Source of the DNA: Whitmania pigra
Taxonomy: Eukaryota; Annelida; Clitellata; Hirudinida; Haemopidae
Direction of reading: 5' to 3'
DNA: 64,000 nt
Assembly (NCBI GenBank): GCA_021613335.1
Contig: JAJTWR010000260.1
Span: forward strand, 1,739,501-1,803,500
Shown here piece after piece: positions 24,461-36,456 of this stretch. The notes under the pieces are model-generated. The model ran no database searches and was not told where the DNA came from. It was given only the letters and a program-made list of their open reading frames with translations. Numbering within the stretch: the first letter of the stretch is position 1; every line of letters starts with the position of its first letter. Made by a program: the position numbers and the translations under genes.

Positions 24461-27400
24461 TCATTTTCTGTTCAAAAGAGAATGACACGTGACAACCAGG
24501 ATGTCCAGTACCAGCTCGATGTATTCGAAGAAAGTCATAAATGCAAATCCAAACCAGAGACCCAAAATTCCACATAAATCAGAAAATAATTGAGTCATCT
24601 GTGAGAATTTATAAAATAAACCTCTTAATTAGGAGTTTTTATTAATTACTGAAAGGTTTAAATGCTTTTGAGAGAGTACAATTGTTAAATAGAAATAGAC
24701 AATCACGCGTGTTTATTATTTGATTATAGTCCTTTGCATAACAGAGATGATTCGGACCAATCACGCGTGATAAATAATTTAAACAAATATTGAGAAACTG
24801 ACTTCATAAGAGGGTGATTCTTCGAAGGTTTGCACTTCAAAGCTTGAAAAGTAAATCTGCAGTTTCAGGATGTTCTTACTTAATTTGTCTTCACTAATTT
24901 GCCAATTTTCTTGCAAATATTTCTAAATTATTTAAATAAATTGTGATTTGTCACAAATTTATTCTCAAAATAAACACCAATAAAATTGAACTCATTTTCC
25001 GACTTTATCTCCGGCAGAAGTTGGGTAATCAATTGCTGATGTGAAGTATTTGAAAGTTTCCTCTCTGTTAGAAATAACTTATGTTTCAAGAAATTCTTCA
25101 AAACTCTAAAAACATTTACCTGCATGTTATTGGACAATCACAATGGATGGAATTGTTTAAAAACTTCATTTTGACTCCAAAGTGGCATTCATCTAAATTA
25201 CAAAACGTAATGATAAAATGTATTTTTTACTATTTATTTGTTTCAAGTCCTTTTAAATAAATAGAGAGAAGCTGGTATATTTGAAATGATTATTTAATGA
25301 CATAATACAATTAATTGTAAATTTAAAACAATAAATTTAAAGATTCTCTATTAAAATATTATTATATTTTACCTATTAAAATAGATAAAACGCTTCGATG
25401 GGGCAAATCAAGTTTTTTTCAGGAATCACTATTAAGTCTATATTTAATATTCCAAGCCCATATATCAAGATTTATTAATAAATCAAGTTCTTCCATGAGA
25501 TATTATCCATTTATATTTATTTATTAGGGATTTATTAGGAAATCTAATTAGAACAGCTGAAAGAAATGAAATTCTTAATTAAGAATGAAATGACCTTGCT
25601 GGAAATTGCTGACAGAACAAATTGGCAGACCAGATTTACTGAATGCTTTTCCAGAGTTTGGATAAAACGGATCTGAACAATTGCAGTCTTCTATGACCTT
25701 TCTTTGGTAGCAAGTGTTTTCGCAGGCCTTGAAGTTGTGTATATATTTAAAAATAATACTAATATATTTGTTGGGATAATGTGTGAAATTGGGGAGCAGA
25801 CCTTGGAGCGATAATCCACAGGATATATTTCAACGTATACGTCTCTGTCCATGTCCTCGCTATCAGATGAACAATCTCCATAAGGATCTGGTAGTCGTAT
25901 CACCTCGCTCTAAATGATAATGCTGACTATTTGTTTCAAAAATATTCAACACCGCTGAGTCAAATTTTACTTAAATAAAATAAAACATTGGTGAAATTTA
26001 TTTACGAATAATATATTCATCCGACTCTCATTACTTATTCCCTTTCTTGCATTTGGATTAATTCTTTGATTTAAGATTCTTTGATCATTGAGAACGGTTC
26101 ATCAATTATTTTAAACATCATTCTTCAATAAAGCTTGATTATATTTAATAGACAACATTCTATTGACAACTTTGTCTAATAACTTTTCAAACAAAACAAT
26201 AATAAAAAATGTTTAAGTAGAATTTGAGTGAAATGCAATCTCGGTTGAGATGAAAAATAAAAGTGACTTCAAGGTCTTACTTAAAAAATATGTTTTGAAA
26301 TAAAGTTTTATATACGATGTTTTATGTATGTTTTTCCATGTGAATTCATTCGCTTACCTAAATTCATATGATACTAAAAAGCTCAATAAGTTATTATAAA
26401 TCAAGAATCCTTCCGATTACGAGGCAGGCGAACCTTATCTATGCTTATGAAAGTCATCAATCCCGGTTGAACAGTGATTCCTTCGTCTTCAGGAAAAGCC
26501 AACTGCCTTTGACCCGACACCACCACCCTGACTCCTGCAACTTCACCAGCTGCTGATGAGTAACTCGTCTGATCGATGTTCAAGATTACTTGAAGTCCTG
26601 TCGCAGTTGTTACTGGGTTAAAACCCTTAGTAAGAGGCTAGTAATAATCTGATAATTCATAATTTAACCTATTATTAATATTGTTTTACCATTATAATGT
26701 AACAGCTTTTTAAGATTTGAGTATTGTAATTTATCTTCTTGTCATCAAATTAAATCATATTTTGTGTTAGATATTACTTCATTAAACAGAATCAAGCAGC
26801 TCACTTGGTTCCAAAATTAAATTTAAACCTGAGATAAATAAGAAGAAACAGCTAATGAAAATAAAATAAATCTTTAACCACTCCCATGTCCTGTTTCAGT
26901 GGCCATCTTCAATGAGGAATTTTCATTCCATCCCGAGTTGAACACCCAGCAGTTCCCATGAATCGGGTTGTTGAATTCAACAAAGTCGCTGAAACATCGA
27001 CACTTTTTTTTACCAAAATTGCTTTACAACCTGTAACTTACCATCGACTTGTTGCTAAATTGATTAACTGAGTAATAACTTATAGACTTGCCTTTCTGAG
27101 TCGCATGGTTCTCCTTGATAAAAACAAGTAAGAATGACATCATCTCTTTTATAACCAATCTGCTTCCTCTTTTCTTCAGTAAGATTCATAAAGCTTTCGA
27201 AATACATTTCCTGCTTCTTAAACTCCTCATTCAAAGCTAATCTCCCCGGGAATCTACTGTTATTTAATAGGGTTGGTCCCATGAAAGTGACGATGGAGGA
27301 TGGATCTTGGAGAGCATCGAGAAGATTCATGGCTGATCGTGTGGAGGCATCCAAACTATCCCTAATCGAAGAAGCACAAATTGAATCTCTGCAACACGTG

Positions 27401-29713
27401 CAACAACATTTCATTTCTTTGCTGGAAATATTTTCATAGCTCCAAGGAAAGTCATATTGCGTTTTCGTTGAAGCGCGAACATTCGAATAGGTCCTGAGTT
27501 CAGATGTGGAAAACATTTCGGTGGAAATTGAAGATTTGCCACTTTGCTCCGTTGATGTTATTATTGATGTTGTTGAAGAACTAGTTCGTGATGATGGGGA
27601 TGTTGTTGGTGATATTGCCTGTGAAACTATTGCTGAAACTGTATGTGACGTTGGTATTGTTGTTGGTGATGTTGATGATACTGTTGATGTTAGTGGTGAT
27701 GTCGTTGAAGATGCTGGTGATGTTGTTGGTGAGGTTGTTGAAACTGTTGATGTTGCTGTTGATGTTATCGGTGAAACTGTTGAAGATGTTGTTAAGGATG
27801 TTGGTGATGTTGTTGGTGATGTTGATGATGCTGTTGATGTTAGTGGTGATGTTGTTGGTGATGTTGATGATGCTGTTGATGCTAGTGGTGATGTTGTTGA
27901 AGATGTTGGTGATGTTGTTGGTGAGGTTGTTGGTGATGTTGAAACTGTTGATGTTGCTGTTGATGTTATCGGTGAAACTGTTGAAGATGTTGGTGATGTT
28001 GTCGGTGATGTTGATGATGCTGTCTGTGATGTTATTGCCGACTTTGTATTTGATGATGTTGATGTTATTGATGATATTGTTGAGGATGTTTGTGATATTG
28101 AGAATGTTGATGATACTGTTGATGTTAGTGGTGATGTTGTTGATGTTTTTGGTGATGTTGTTGAGGGCGTTGGTGATGTTGAGAATGTTGATGTTACTGT
28201 TGATTTTATTGGTGATGTTGTTGTTGTGGATGTTGGTGATGTTGTTGGTGATGTTAAGAATGTTGACGATGCTGTTGATGTTAGTGGTGATGTTGTTGAG
28301 GATGTTGGTGATGTTGCTGGGGATGCTGACTGTGATGTTATTGCCGACTTTATATTTGATACTTGTATTTTTGTTGGGGATGTTGCAGAGGATTTTGTTG
28401 CCGTTCTTGAGGATGCCGCTAGTGATGTAGGTTTTGTTCCCGATGTTCTTGATGATGATGATGATGTTGGTGTTGACCTTGTTACTGTTGTTGATGATGC
28501 TGGTAATGTCATAGGTGTTCCTATTATTGGTGTTGGTGATGACATATAGTTATCGATTAGTTGATTTTGTTGGGAAACAAGAATATTTACGATTAATATT
28601 GTGACAAAGAATAAATATGATTTATAAGATAATATCGCTATCGATAATAGAATAAATAACGAGTGAATCAACCTTCTGCAAGACACAAGTAGTAAAATTC
28701 TTCTTTACAATCCTTTTCTTTATAAAATCCCTTTTTATCTCCACTGATACACAGAACATCTTTTTTGGATTCACTGTTATCCCAATTGCGATATTTTGAC
28801 GGATTGCCGTCGAGAAAATATGTCTGAGCGTTGGCACCAGGTCGAGCTTTGACTAAACCAAACCACCAATCATTCACTTCTTTTCGAACCCTGGAAACAA
28901 TTTAAAAAAAATTAATCAATCAACTTGCTATTAACTAAATGCTATTTTAGAACAATTTAAAATTACAATGTTTTCAGTACGAAATTCAACTCGTCCTCGT
29001 CCGTTATGCTGGCCAATGTTGCACTTCTTCTATTACATTCGACTATGCTGTCTTCGAATGATTGCTTTTGAAATGACATGAAGAAGCATTTCCTCTCGTA
29101 TCCCACCCAATCTGGTGGACATTCTTAAAGATTTGATCAATTTTTGTACGTTTTGAATTGATTTAGTAAAACTAAAAATGCAATATGCATTCAAAAACAA
29201 AAACAATAATGTTTGCACTAATTAATAATTAACTATTTGTCAAATAAAAACATTTGATTAATAAAAAATGTCAACAAAAAATGGAAGCATCCACCTCCCC
29301 CGACTTGTCTTTTCTTCCTGACGTGGATGCTTGATTCCTTGATAGGGTTCATGTTGCAGAATGTCACCGATGGGAAAGTCAGCTTGTCTGGGGTTTTTAA
29401 TGAAATGACGACGTTTTTGGGGTAGGAAAGGTACTTGTCCACCAATCCCACGAGGCAATAAACCAGAGCAAACGTTGATGCCAAACCAGCAACGCCCCAG
29501 AAGTATGATTTAAAACGTCCTGAAGTATTTGACATTAAAATAAATAAATTTCAATTATTCTGTAAAATGTTATTAAGACATTGGTTGCTTACCTCTGGCT
29601 CTGAAGAAATTCGGGATGCCATGAGCTGTTGTTTCCATATTGTTGTGGATGAAGAGTTTGACAACTTTGTGTCTCCATGGCAGATTGTCCAATTCGCACT
29701 TGAATCCATACAT
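24461..29713 (-). CDS. DEG/ENaC-type sodium channel subunit with inserted C-type lectin and mucin-like domains
   Basis: Thirteen exons join in a continuous 3072-nt frame (1023 residues): 29713-29593, 29519-29295, 29123-28967, 28890-28673, 28520-27092, 26988-26879, 26612-26434, 25909-25802, 25727-25595, 25192-25120, 25064-25004, 24922-24803, 24598-24461. The N-terminal HG gating motif (TTAHGIP, residues 29-35) and first membrane span (about 46-68) are followed by the family signature YLSYPKNVVIS...LTFPSVTFCNMNP. A furin-like RKKR (108-111) precedes a C-type lectin domain (117-239: CPPDWVGYERKCFF, VECNRRSATLASI, DWWFGLVK, YRNWDN, VLCISG, DCKEEFYYLC). Residues about 243-585 are Ser/Thr/Pro repeats. 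The ENaC finger and palm then resume: VILTCFYQGEPC, FVEFNNPIHGNCWVFNSGW, PFPEDEG-like FPEDEGITVQPG, RLPDPYGDC, ACENTCYQRKVIEDCNC, CDCPITCREETF, LKLQIYFSSFE. The second span is GILGLWFGFAFMTFFEYIEL. The cytoplasmic tail is very short, without a PY motif. Function inferred: surface cation channel with glycan- or ligand-sensing ectodomain. The exon 5 donor is GC. Confidence 0.9.
27500..28520 (-). repeat. Ser/Thr/Pro mucin-like coding repeat
   Basis: This is the repetitive part of exon 5 of the lectin-channel gene. On the coding strand it is made of imperfect units such as TSPTTSPTSSTTSPLTSTAS, with STVSTSPTTS and KSAITSQ variants, over about 340 residues. The composition predicts dense O-glycosylation and an extended stalk. 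The antisense strand is also open for 347 codons, simply because the GTT/GAT-rich complement lacks stops. Confidence 0.9.
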
Positions 29714-29719
29714 CGTCGC

Positions 29720-31866
29720 AAGATTAACTGTCTTCCTCGAGACTGAGTTCTAAGGCTGAGGTGCTGCGCATTAAATAGAAAGGAAATTCTATTGTTGTGA
29801 TCAATAATGGATCAATGAACTCAACAAAGATTGGACAGCAGCTCCCGGTTCCCCGGTTATCGTCTATCGAACGTTCTCTGACAGAACTCACATTCTCACC
29901 ATGTGTTTTATCAAATGCTGTTCACAATTTAATTTGACGTTTAAGCGAATGTTTCAGACGACCAAAGAAGTCCGATAATCCGACGTTGAATTAATTATTT
30001 GATTATTAATTATTTAATTATTTAAAGTCCTACCGATGCACGTGTTGTTGCTGTTGGATGCGATGAAGTTTTCTCTGTTTGAAGCAATTTCTTCAAAGTT
30101 GACTGGAAGTTTTTTGAATGTCGAAACAAATAGCAGTAGTAGCAAATTTTGAAATAGCAGTACTTTTTAATTCTAGTTACTTGTCACCATTTATCAGATT
30201 GATAAATAATATTTAGTTTGTTTAATTATTAATACATGAAATAAAGTATGCGCTACACAAGTTTTTACATTGCACTCAAGAACATTGAATTTAAAAGTGC
30301 AATGACTGTTCTTCTATGAAAGAAAGTCATCCTTTGGATCTCATATCGATTTTGACTTCACATTACAATTACAGTAATTAATTTATTAATATCTTTTACC
30401 ACATTCATGTGTTATTTGTCCCTCAATAACAATATGTCACTATGACGACCAATCAATACATTCGACAAACAATTGATTCTCAGTGGTGAAAATATTTGCT
30501 ATTCATTAAGGAAGGCAAAGTGTTACATTAACACTTAGGAAATACATTACATAAAGTGGGGTTATTAAAAAAATACATTTAATGTGGGTTGCATTACTCA
30601 AGAAATACATTACATTAAAATGAGTGGAGCGACACATGAAGTGCTTTGTTTAATAGATGGTCCCAAACCAAAATGTGAATGCATCTTATTACATCAACTG
30701 GAGACTGCCGGTCATGCTAATTTTAATTAAAAAATTAATGATTTCCATATTTCACATTACTAATATATGGATAGGAATTTCTCTGTGCAAACACAGCGAT
30801 AAGAAAAATAAGAAGCGATAACTTTGCCTTCAGATGTTTTTAATTTATTGACTTCTTTGCTACAAAATACTAAATTGATTCATCAACTCTTCTCTGAAAT
30901 ATTCTCTGCTTGGCCAGAACTACCCGAACACTCTAAGCTTCGGTGCAGTGTATTCCCAAGAAACTGTTAAAATATTCTTTTTGTAAGAAGATTGTCCGGC
31001 TATGGAATGCAATTGCCTGTTAAAATTGTTAATTCATCCACCGTTTTGTGTGCCTTTAATACTTTTAATTTAAGAAGGTAACCTTTCACTTCATTTTCAC
31101 TTATTTATCAAGCTACATTGTTATTCGGGCGACTGTTTTTCTTCTTATAATCATTACAAAGTTGTGTTAGTATCCACAGGGCCATTCAATCCATGTATTT
31201 AAAAAATTTAAATCTTTATCATTATTAATGTTGCTGTTGTTTTATGTAACATGGCGACATTGAATTTGGAGAACATCAAACAAGAATTTTATTTCAAGGT
31301 AAATTGCAAATAATTAATTTAAATTTGTAAATAGGTATTACTCTACGTCTCCCGTGTAACAATTTTTGTTTAAAACTTAATTCTAAAAAAAATTATAAAC
31401 ACATTTATCAACTAATTAAATGATAATTGAAACTTAAATTAATAGAAATACCGATTTGATTAAACTTAGATTATCGATTAGTTTCTTTTCTAAATAGGAA
31501 AATGAGTGTTGATGAACTTGAACGATCTTGATTTTTCGAGATAGGCGAGATATGAATGGTATTTTGAAATTTAACGAAGTATTTCAGAAATCATGTAATT
31601 ATTATAAATAAGAAATTATGGAATTATTACAAAAAAAGAATTAACTTTTATTTCCATGTCTTCGCATGTCGGCCAAATGACGGAGTAAAAGATAAGAAAT
31701 AATTTTGATAAGCTATTACGTTGAAAAGCAGTTTCATAATAAATATATAATATAAATATTTATCATTATAACATAAAATTATTATTGAAATTTGTTTAAG
31801 TAGTTTAAGTACAATTATTATTTTTTTTAATTTATTATTATTATTATTATGTATTATTATTAATTA

Positions 31867-31900
<34 letters not shown>

Positions 31901-32050
31901 CATCATCATTATTATTATTATTATTATTATTTACCCACAACTACGCACATAATAAGCACAGAGCACAAAAGCAGACGTGAATATAAAATGCGTTCATCAG
32001 ATGTCGGTCAAAAAGCACGATGGAATAGGCAGTGAGACTTGGTTGACTTG
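29720..32050. other. Gene-poor interval with a possible start exon and an ATT array
   Basis: No recognised gene. A plus-strand ATG at 31251 opens a 16-codon frame (MATLNLENIKQEFYFK) ending at a GTAAAT donor at 31298, which could be a first coding exon, but I found no matching second exon. An ATT-rich microsatellite lies at about 31830-31935, with AATTAATTTATTT at its centre. Confidence 0.35.
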
Positions 32051-32054
32051 TTTC

Positions 32055-32849
32055 CTAAAAACCTCTGCCCCTCAGAAACTGCCAAAGTTCCAACGAAACG
32101 GGAAGTTCTTGCAGCTTGTTGACCTCGACCCTCGTGAGAATTGCTAATTTGCAGAGGGACTTCAGAGTCAGGAGACATCGCAGTTTTGAGAGCGGTTTGA
32201 GGAGATGCACGAATGTCTGATGACCCGTCGATGTCCTCATCGCCCTCGATGCTTCAAAGCTTTCTCTCGCCGCGTCTTTAAATTTGACCAAGTAACAAAC
32301 TCTGCCGACATTCTTTGACGTATCTTCGAATATCTTGTCGACCTTCGATAGAAATTCTGGCACGCTCATCAACTGAGAGGATTGACAATCTCTTACACAA
32401 AATTTATCTGCGGTTCAAAACAATTTATTATGAAGTAATAATAATAATAAAATGGTGTATTACGAGCCAACAACAATAATGATAATAAAAAAATTAGAAA
32501 ACAATTTATGATGAAAGGCAAACGTGTCTGAAGTTGCAAATCGAACCTGTGTGGTGTTCGATCCTCGTGTGCCTAATCCTGCCACAGGTAGTGTAACTGA
32601 CGGTGAGCACGTATCGATCATCCGAACTGTCCCTCAACACAAAGCTTCCATCTTCTTTCCCTTTCAAATGCTCTTCAATCTTTTCCACCGAACACGAACC
32701 CCAGTACCAGCTCTTCTGGAATGAACAGAAAGAATGAAATCTCAACATTTGTTCAAAAATATTTCAACTTCCTACGTTTTGAAGTTGTTTGAGACTCGTC
32801 ATCAAGTCGTACTTGAGGCTCGGTTTGAGGTTCTCTGCGTATGACTTAC
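32055..32849 (-). CDS. SOCS6/7-like suppressor of cytokine signalling, C-terminal exons only
   Basis: Three exons are visible: 32849-32776, 32715-32547 and 32407-32055 (stop). They encode a short pre-SH2 segment (PSLKYDLMTSLKQLQN), an SH2 domain (SWYWGSCSVEKIEEHLKGK, EDGSFVLRDSSDDRYVLTVS, HTRIEH) and a C-terminal SOCS box (LKSLCKLAILTRVEVNKLQE). The phosphotyrosine-binding Arg in VLRDSSDDRY is present. GSF-RDSSDDRY and HTRIEH match SOCS6/SOCS7 better than SOCS4/5. Such proteins bind phosphotyrosine through SH2 and recruit Elongin B/C and Cullin-5 through the SOCS box to ubiquitinate signalling partners. The first exon begins in phase 1 behind a CCCCAG acceptor, so an N-terminal exon must lie upstream, but I could not find it before 36.4 kb. 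Confidence 0.88.
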
Positions 32850-35800
32850 CTGGGGAATCATAGTAATTGTTTACTTTTAATTGAACGAAATCCTTAAAGT
32901 GTAATTGTTATAAATAAGAATTTAATACTACAAATACAAAAGTGTTTACGCAAGGTTTATTCTCCAACGTTAGCAAGGTTTGTTTGCACCGAATTCGTTG
33001 AAATAAATGATATTCTCAATTAAACATTTTTCCATTTTAACAGTTTTTTATTGTTTTGAAACAAAAAATAGCAATTAATTTAAGAGAAAGGAAAGGCAAT
33101 TCAAAAAGAAGCAAAATTGAAAAATGTCTAACGTGCACGACTTTGTACACAGTGTGTGACAATTTGAATAAATAATAAGAACAATTATGAAAATGGATCT
33201 CATCCGTTCAAGATAATCCGCTGCTTGTGACAGCACTTGCATTCAATGCTGTTCTTTGTTTTCCACTTTATGGAAACCATTCAATACGCACCTGTATCTG
33301 AGACAATCAGAAAAATACTTTTATGGTCGAAGCTTCCACTCCAGGTAATCCAACAACACCTGTTTATTCCGCTGGCTCCTACTGGGATCGGTTTATTAAT
33401 GAGATGATTTGCATGTTAAGGCTGGTGAGAATTATGCAAATAAGTTGCAAAAGCTCCTCATAATTCTTCTGCTGAAGTCTTTGCGGAATAAAATATGATT
33501 AATTTCCTGAATTTTAAGCAGGGAATCTAATTAAGTTTTACGGTGGCCTCGTGGTGATGATTACAAATAATGTGGAACCATAAATCGAGATGAGCTTCAT
33601 CTCCACAGGTGTGCTCATGTGCCCGTGTGCTTTTGTGAGGAGTCCCATTAATAACGAGTCTCCTGCGAAAGGAGGCTGGCAAAATTGCGTTTTCTCGCTA
33701 AAACGGAAGCATGCCCCAGAGACATGAAGGACCAATGAACGGAGGAATTCAACGATTGAGAAATATGTTCGACTTTTTATGGGGGTACATTGCTTCTAAA
33801 GAGATTACTCGAGCATTTCTACTCGCAAAGGTCGTAATGGCGCCAAAAATTAACGCTACTACGTGACAATGAGAATTTACGTTCTCCAAACGGAAGGATT
33901 GGATGGTTGAAAGGAAGAACGGTGGAATGGAGCACCAGCATCTGCCGAGCAGTGCCGGATTTAGTCATGGTCGAGACAACAAAAAAACTTTTTTTTGCCA
34001 GGAAAGGGTAGCAGGATTTGTCTAAGGGTTTGTGGGCCTCACCACCACGCCGAGCTACAACTGGGCCTCCGCTTAGGTAAAACGATCCTGGTGGTGTAAG
34101 GAAGTTCTCTCTTGCTTTTTTTAAAATTTGGTAATAGAAAAGCTGAGAATTCAGCGTTAGGGTTAATTGTGTCGAGGTTAGAACATAAATACGAAACGAC
34201 CATCGCATGAGTCGACGTTAACGACTCCCGAAGACTTGAGGCGTAAGATTACCGCTGTAATGAGTCCCCGTACTTTTTCTTTATTTCTTTCCTTCCTGTC
34301 ACTTTGGTCGACATTTTTATGAGTTTATGTTTATGAATAGAAATTGTTATGAATTAATAAACATTCAAATGAATAACAGTTGTTATGAATGAGCTAGCGT
34401 ATTTGTTATTCATTTTTATTTTTAACAATAAATGCAAAATAAATATATATATTAACAACACTTAATCATCACATAATTACGAAACAGACCTAAACTTCAA
34501 ATCCATTAACCAAAATTAACCAATTGCCAATTCAGACAAATATAATTCTAAAACATTTTGTTAAGGTCCTCAGCTTAACTTGATGAGTAAGGCAAACTTC
34601 AAATATATTTTGTTTTTAACTTATTTTGTAGGCATGATTTAAAAAATAGACTCACTAAAATTCAAGTGAAGATTAGTATTATTCAAATGAAAATTGTGCT
34701 CTGACGCTTTGTGTGTGCCTCCATATAAATTAATTTTTACTATTAGTACGAATATTTAAATCCATTAAAAATAACTGCCACAATCTTCAAGCCTTTAAAA
34801 CGAAACACTCGCATTGCTACCACTGCATGGTAATTTTTCAGTTCAGCAAACACCACGCGATACTTGAGCAAACAAAAGCACTTATTGCTTTATATTGCTA
34901 TTTGTCCCTTAAAAACAAGGTTTTAAATCTTCGATTTTTGTTACAAATAATTTCATCAGACCCTAATCATCTACTGCCTCTCCTTTCACTCCTCCATTAG
35001 GCCTTCCTCCTGATTGAACTTTATTGCCAAGCATGGACTGCACAACTCGAAATTTATTTTTTCCTCAAACAATGGAGCCACAAAAAATTTCTCGCTGTGC
35101 AAACAGAGGCATCATATTTTCATTTCCCAGTACAAATATCCTGCCATCTTGGCGTGATGGAGCTTATTACTGGCGACGAAAGAGTAACGAGAAAGAGTGT
35201 TCCACGAAGCTCGTCCATCCGGGCTTAAGTGCCCCTGTTAAGGTGATCCAGGACATCTCTTCCAATTAGGATCAACTTCTTCCAAGAAATGTTTGCTTCG
35301 CCAAATACGTTCTTTTCCTGATAGAAAATTAGTCAGAACAAAAGAAAACAATCAGAATCGTTTCATCTCCTTTCAAGTTGGTGACGCTGAGAGACAATTT
35401 GAACTTGAAAGCACATCAATGTGGACACGTGGGAATTGAAAGCCTCTAGGTTCTGTTTAATTAAAAGCACAAAGGAAAGAAAAATCCACGACATTTTCAG
35501 CAAATTCCCCCTTAATTCCCATCATAAAAAAGCCAGAATTCCTCCTCCCTCCGTTGAAATCTTTAGAACCTTAGGCAAAAAAACTGTTGCTATGTTTTTT
35601 CACCATTAAGTTGATGTCAGGAAGCTCTGAACGGATGTAAAAATATTGTCGCTAATGGAATAAAAGGTCGCATGAACTTCATTTTGCGAGAGTTGAGAGC
35701 CCAGTAATGAATGTTTTCAGCGACTCGCAATAAAATGTCCGCCCATAGTAATAGAACTTTTATGTCCTTGGCGTCTTTATGGATGGTCCTTTAAAATTCA

Positions 35801-36450
35801 TAAGACTCAGGTGGCATCTCGGATATTAGAAAACAACCAAACGGAGCAATTAATTTAAAATTACTCGATATTTTTATAGAACACATTCTTGAGAAAAGCC
35901 CAAATAGAAAATAAAATTATATTAACAAGAGAACAAAAGAAGGAGTAAATGACCTATTCAAGTGCTAGTTAATAATTAGTTAGGCATTAATTATAAGCCG
36001 GAATAACGTCAACACCGGTACAGCAGTAATATACAAGTCATTTTCGTGGGTGCTTATGAACACGAAAATGTCATTCAAAGATGCCTTCTGTTTTCAATGG
36101 GGAGTCAGGAAAGGAAAGCATAAAAAGCTTCGTGGGTGAACATAAATTCCAGTCCTGCTGACAGGCGGCTCCAGGACAGCGGAAATAAAGAAGCAAATCA
36201 TGGAATTCTAGTGACGTCGGAGAAGTGGACAATTGGAAGTTGAATTAATTGTCGTCGAGATTTAAAATGTTTGCCTGAGTAAACGCCATCTTTCTTCCTA
36301 TTGAATCCAGGGCGATGTTTACATTCCCGCAAAACGGCATTTTTGATGAATTTTGAAACGTTTTTGAAATTACAATGCCTTAATAAACATATTTTATTTT
36401 TCAATCTCAAAGGAAATTATTTTAACCAACAAATACATTAACAAAACCCA
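32850..36450. other. No recognised gene; expected N-terminal SOCS exon not located
   Basis: Several short open frames occur (for example 33819-34208 minus and 35024-35269 plus), none with recognisable domains. A segment at about 33950-34080 with GTGCCGGATTTAG and GGGCCTC has the look of the terminal part of an old transposon. The upstream SOCS exon may be here, short and unrecognised, or its intron may span this region. Confidence 0.35.
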
Positions 36451-36456
36451 AAATAA

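Noticed and set aside
27506..28549. 347-codon plus-strand frame antisense to the mucin region, Val/Asp/Gly-rich
   Set aside because: It is the reverse complement of the Ser/Thr/Pro repeat. The codon bias of the repeat removes stops on both strands, and there is no splice or start context.
33819..34208. 130-codon minus-strand frame
   Set aside because: It overlaps a decayed transposon-like GCCGGATTTAG segment and has no protein features.
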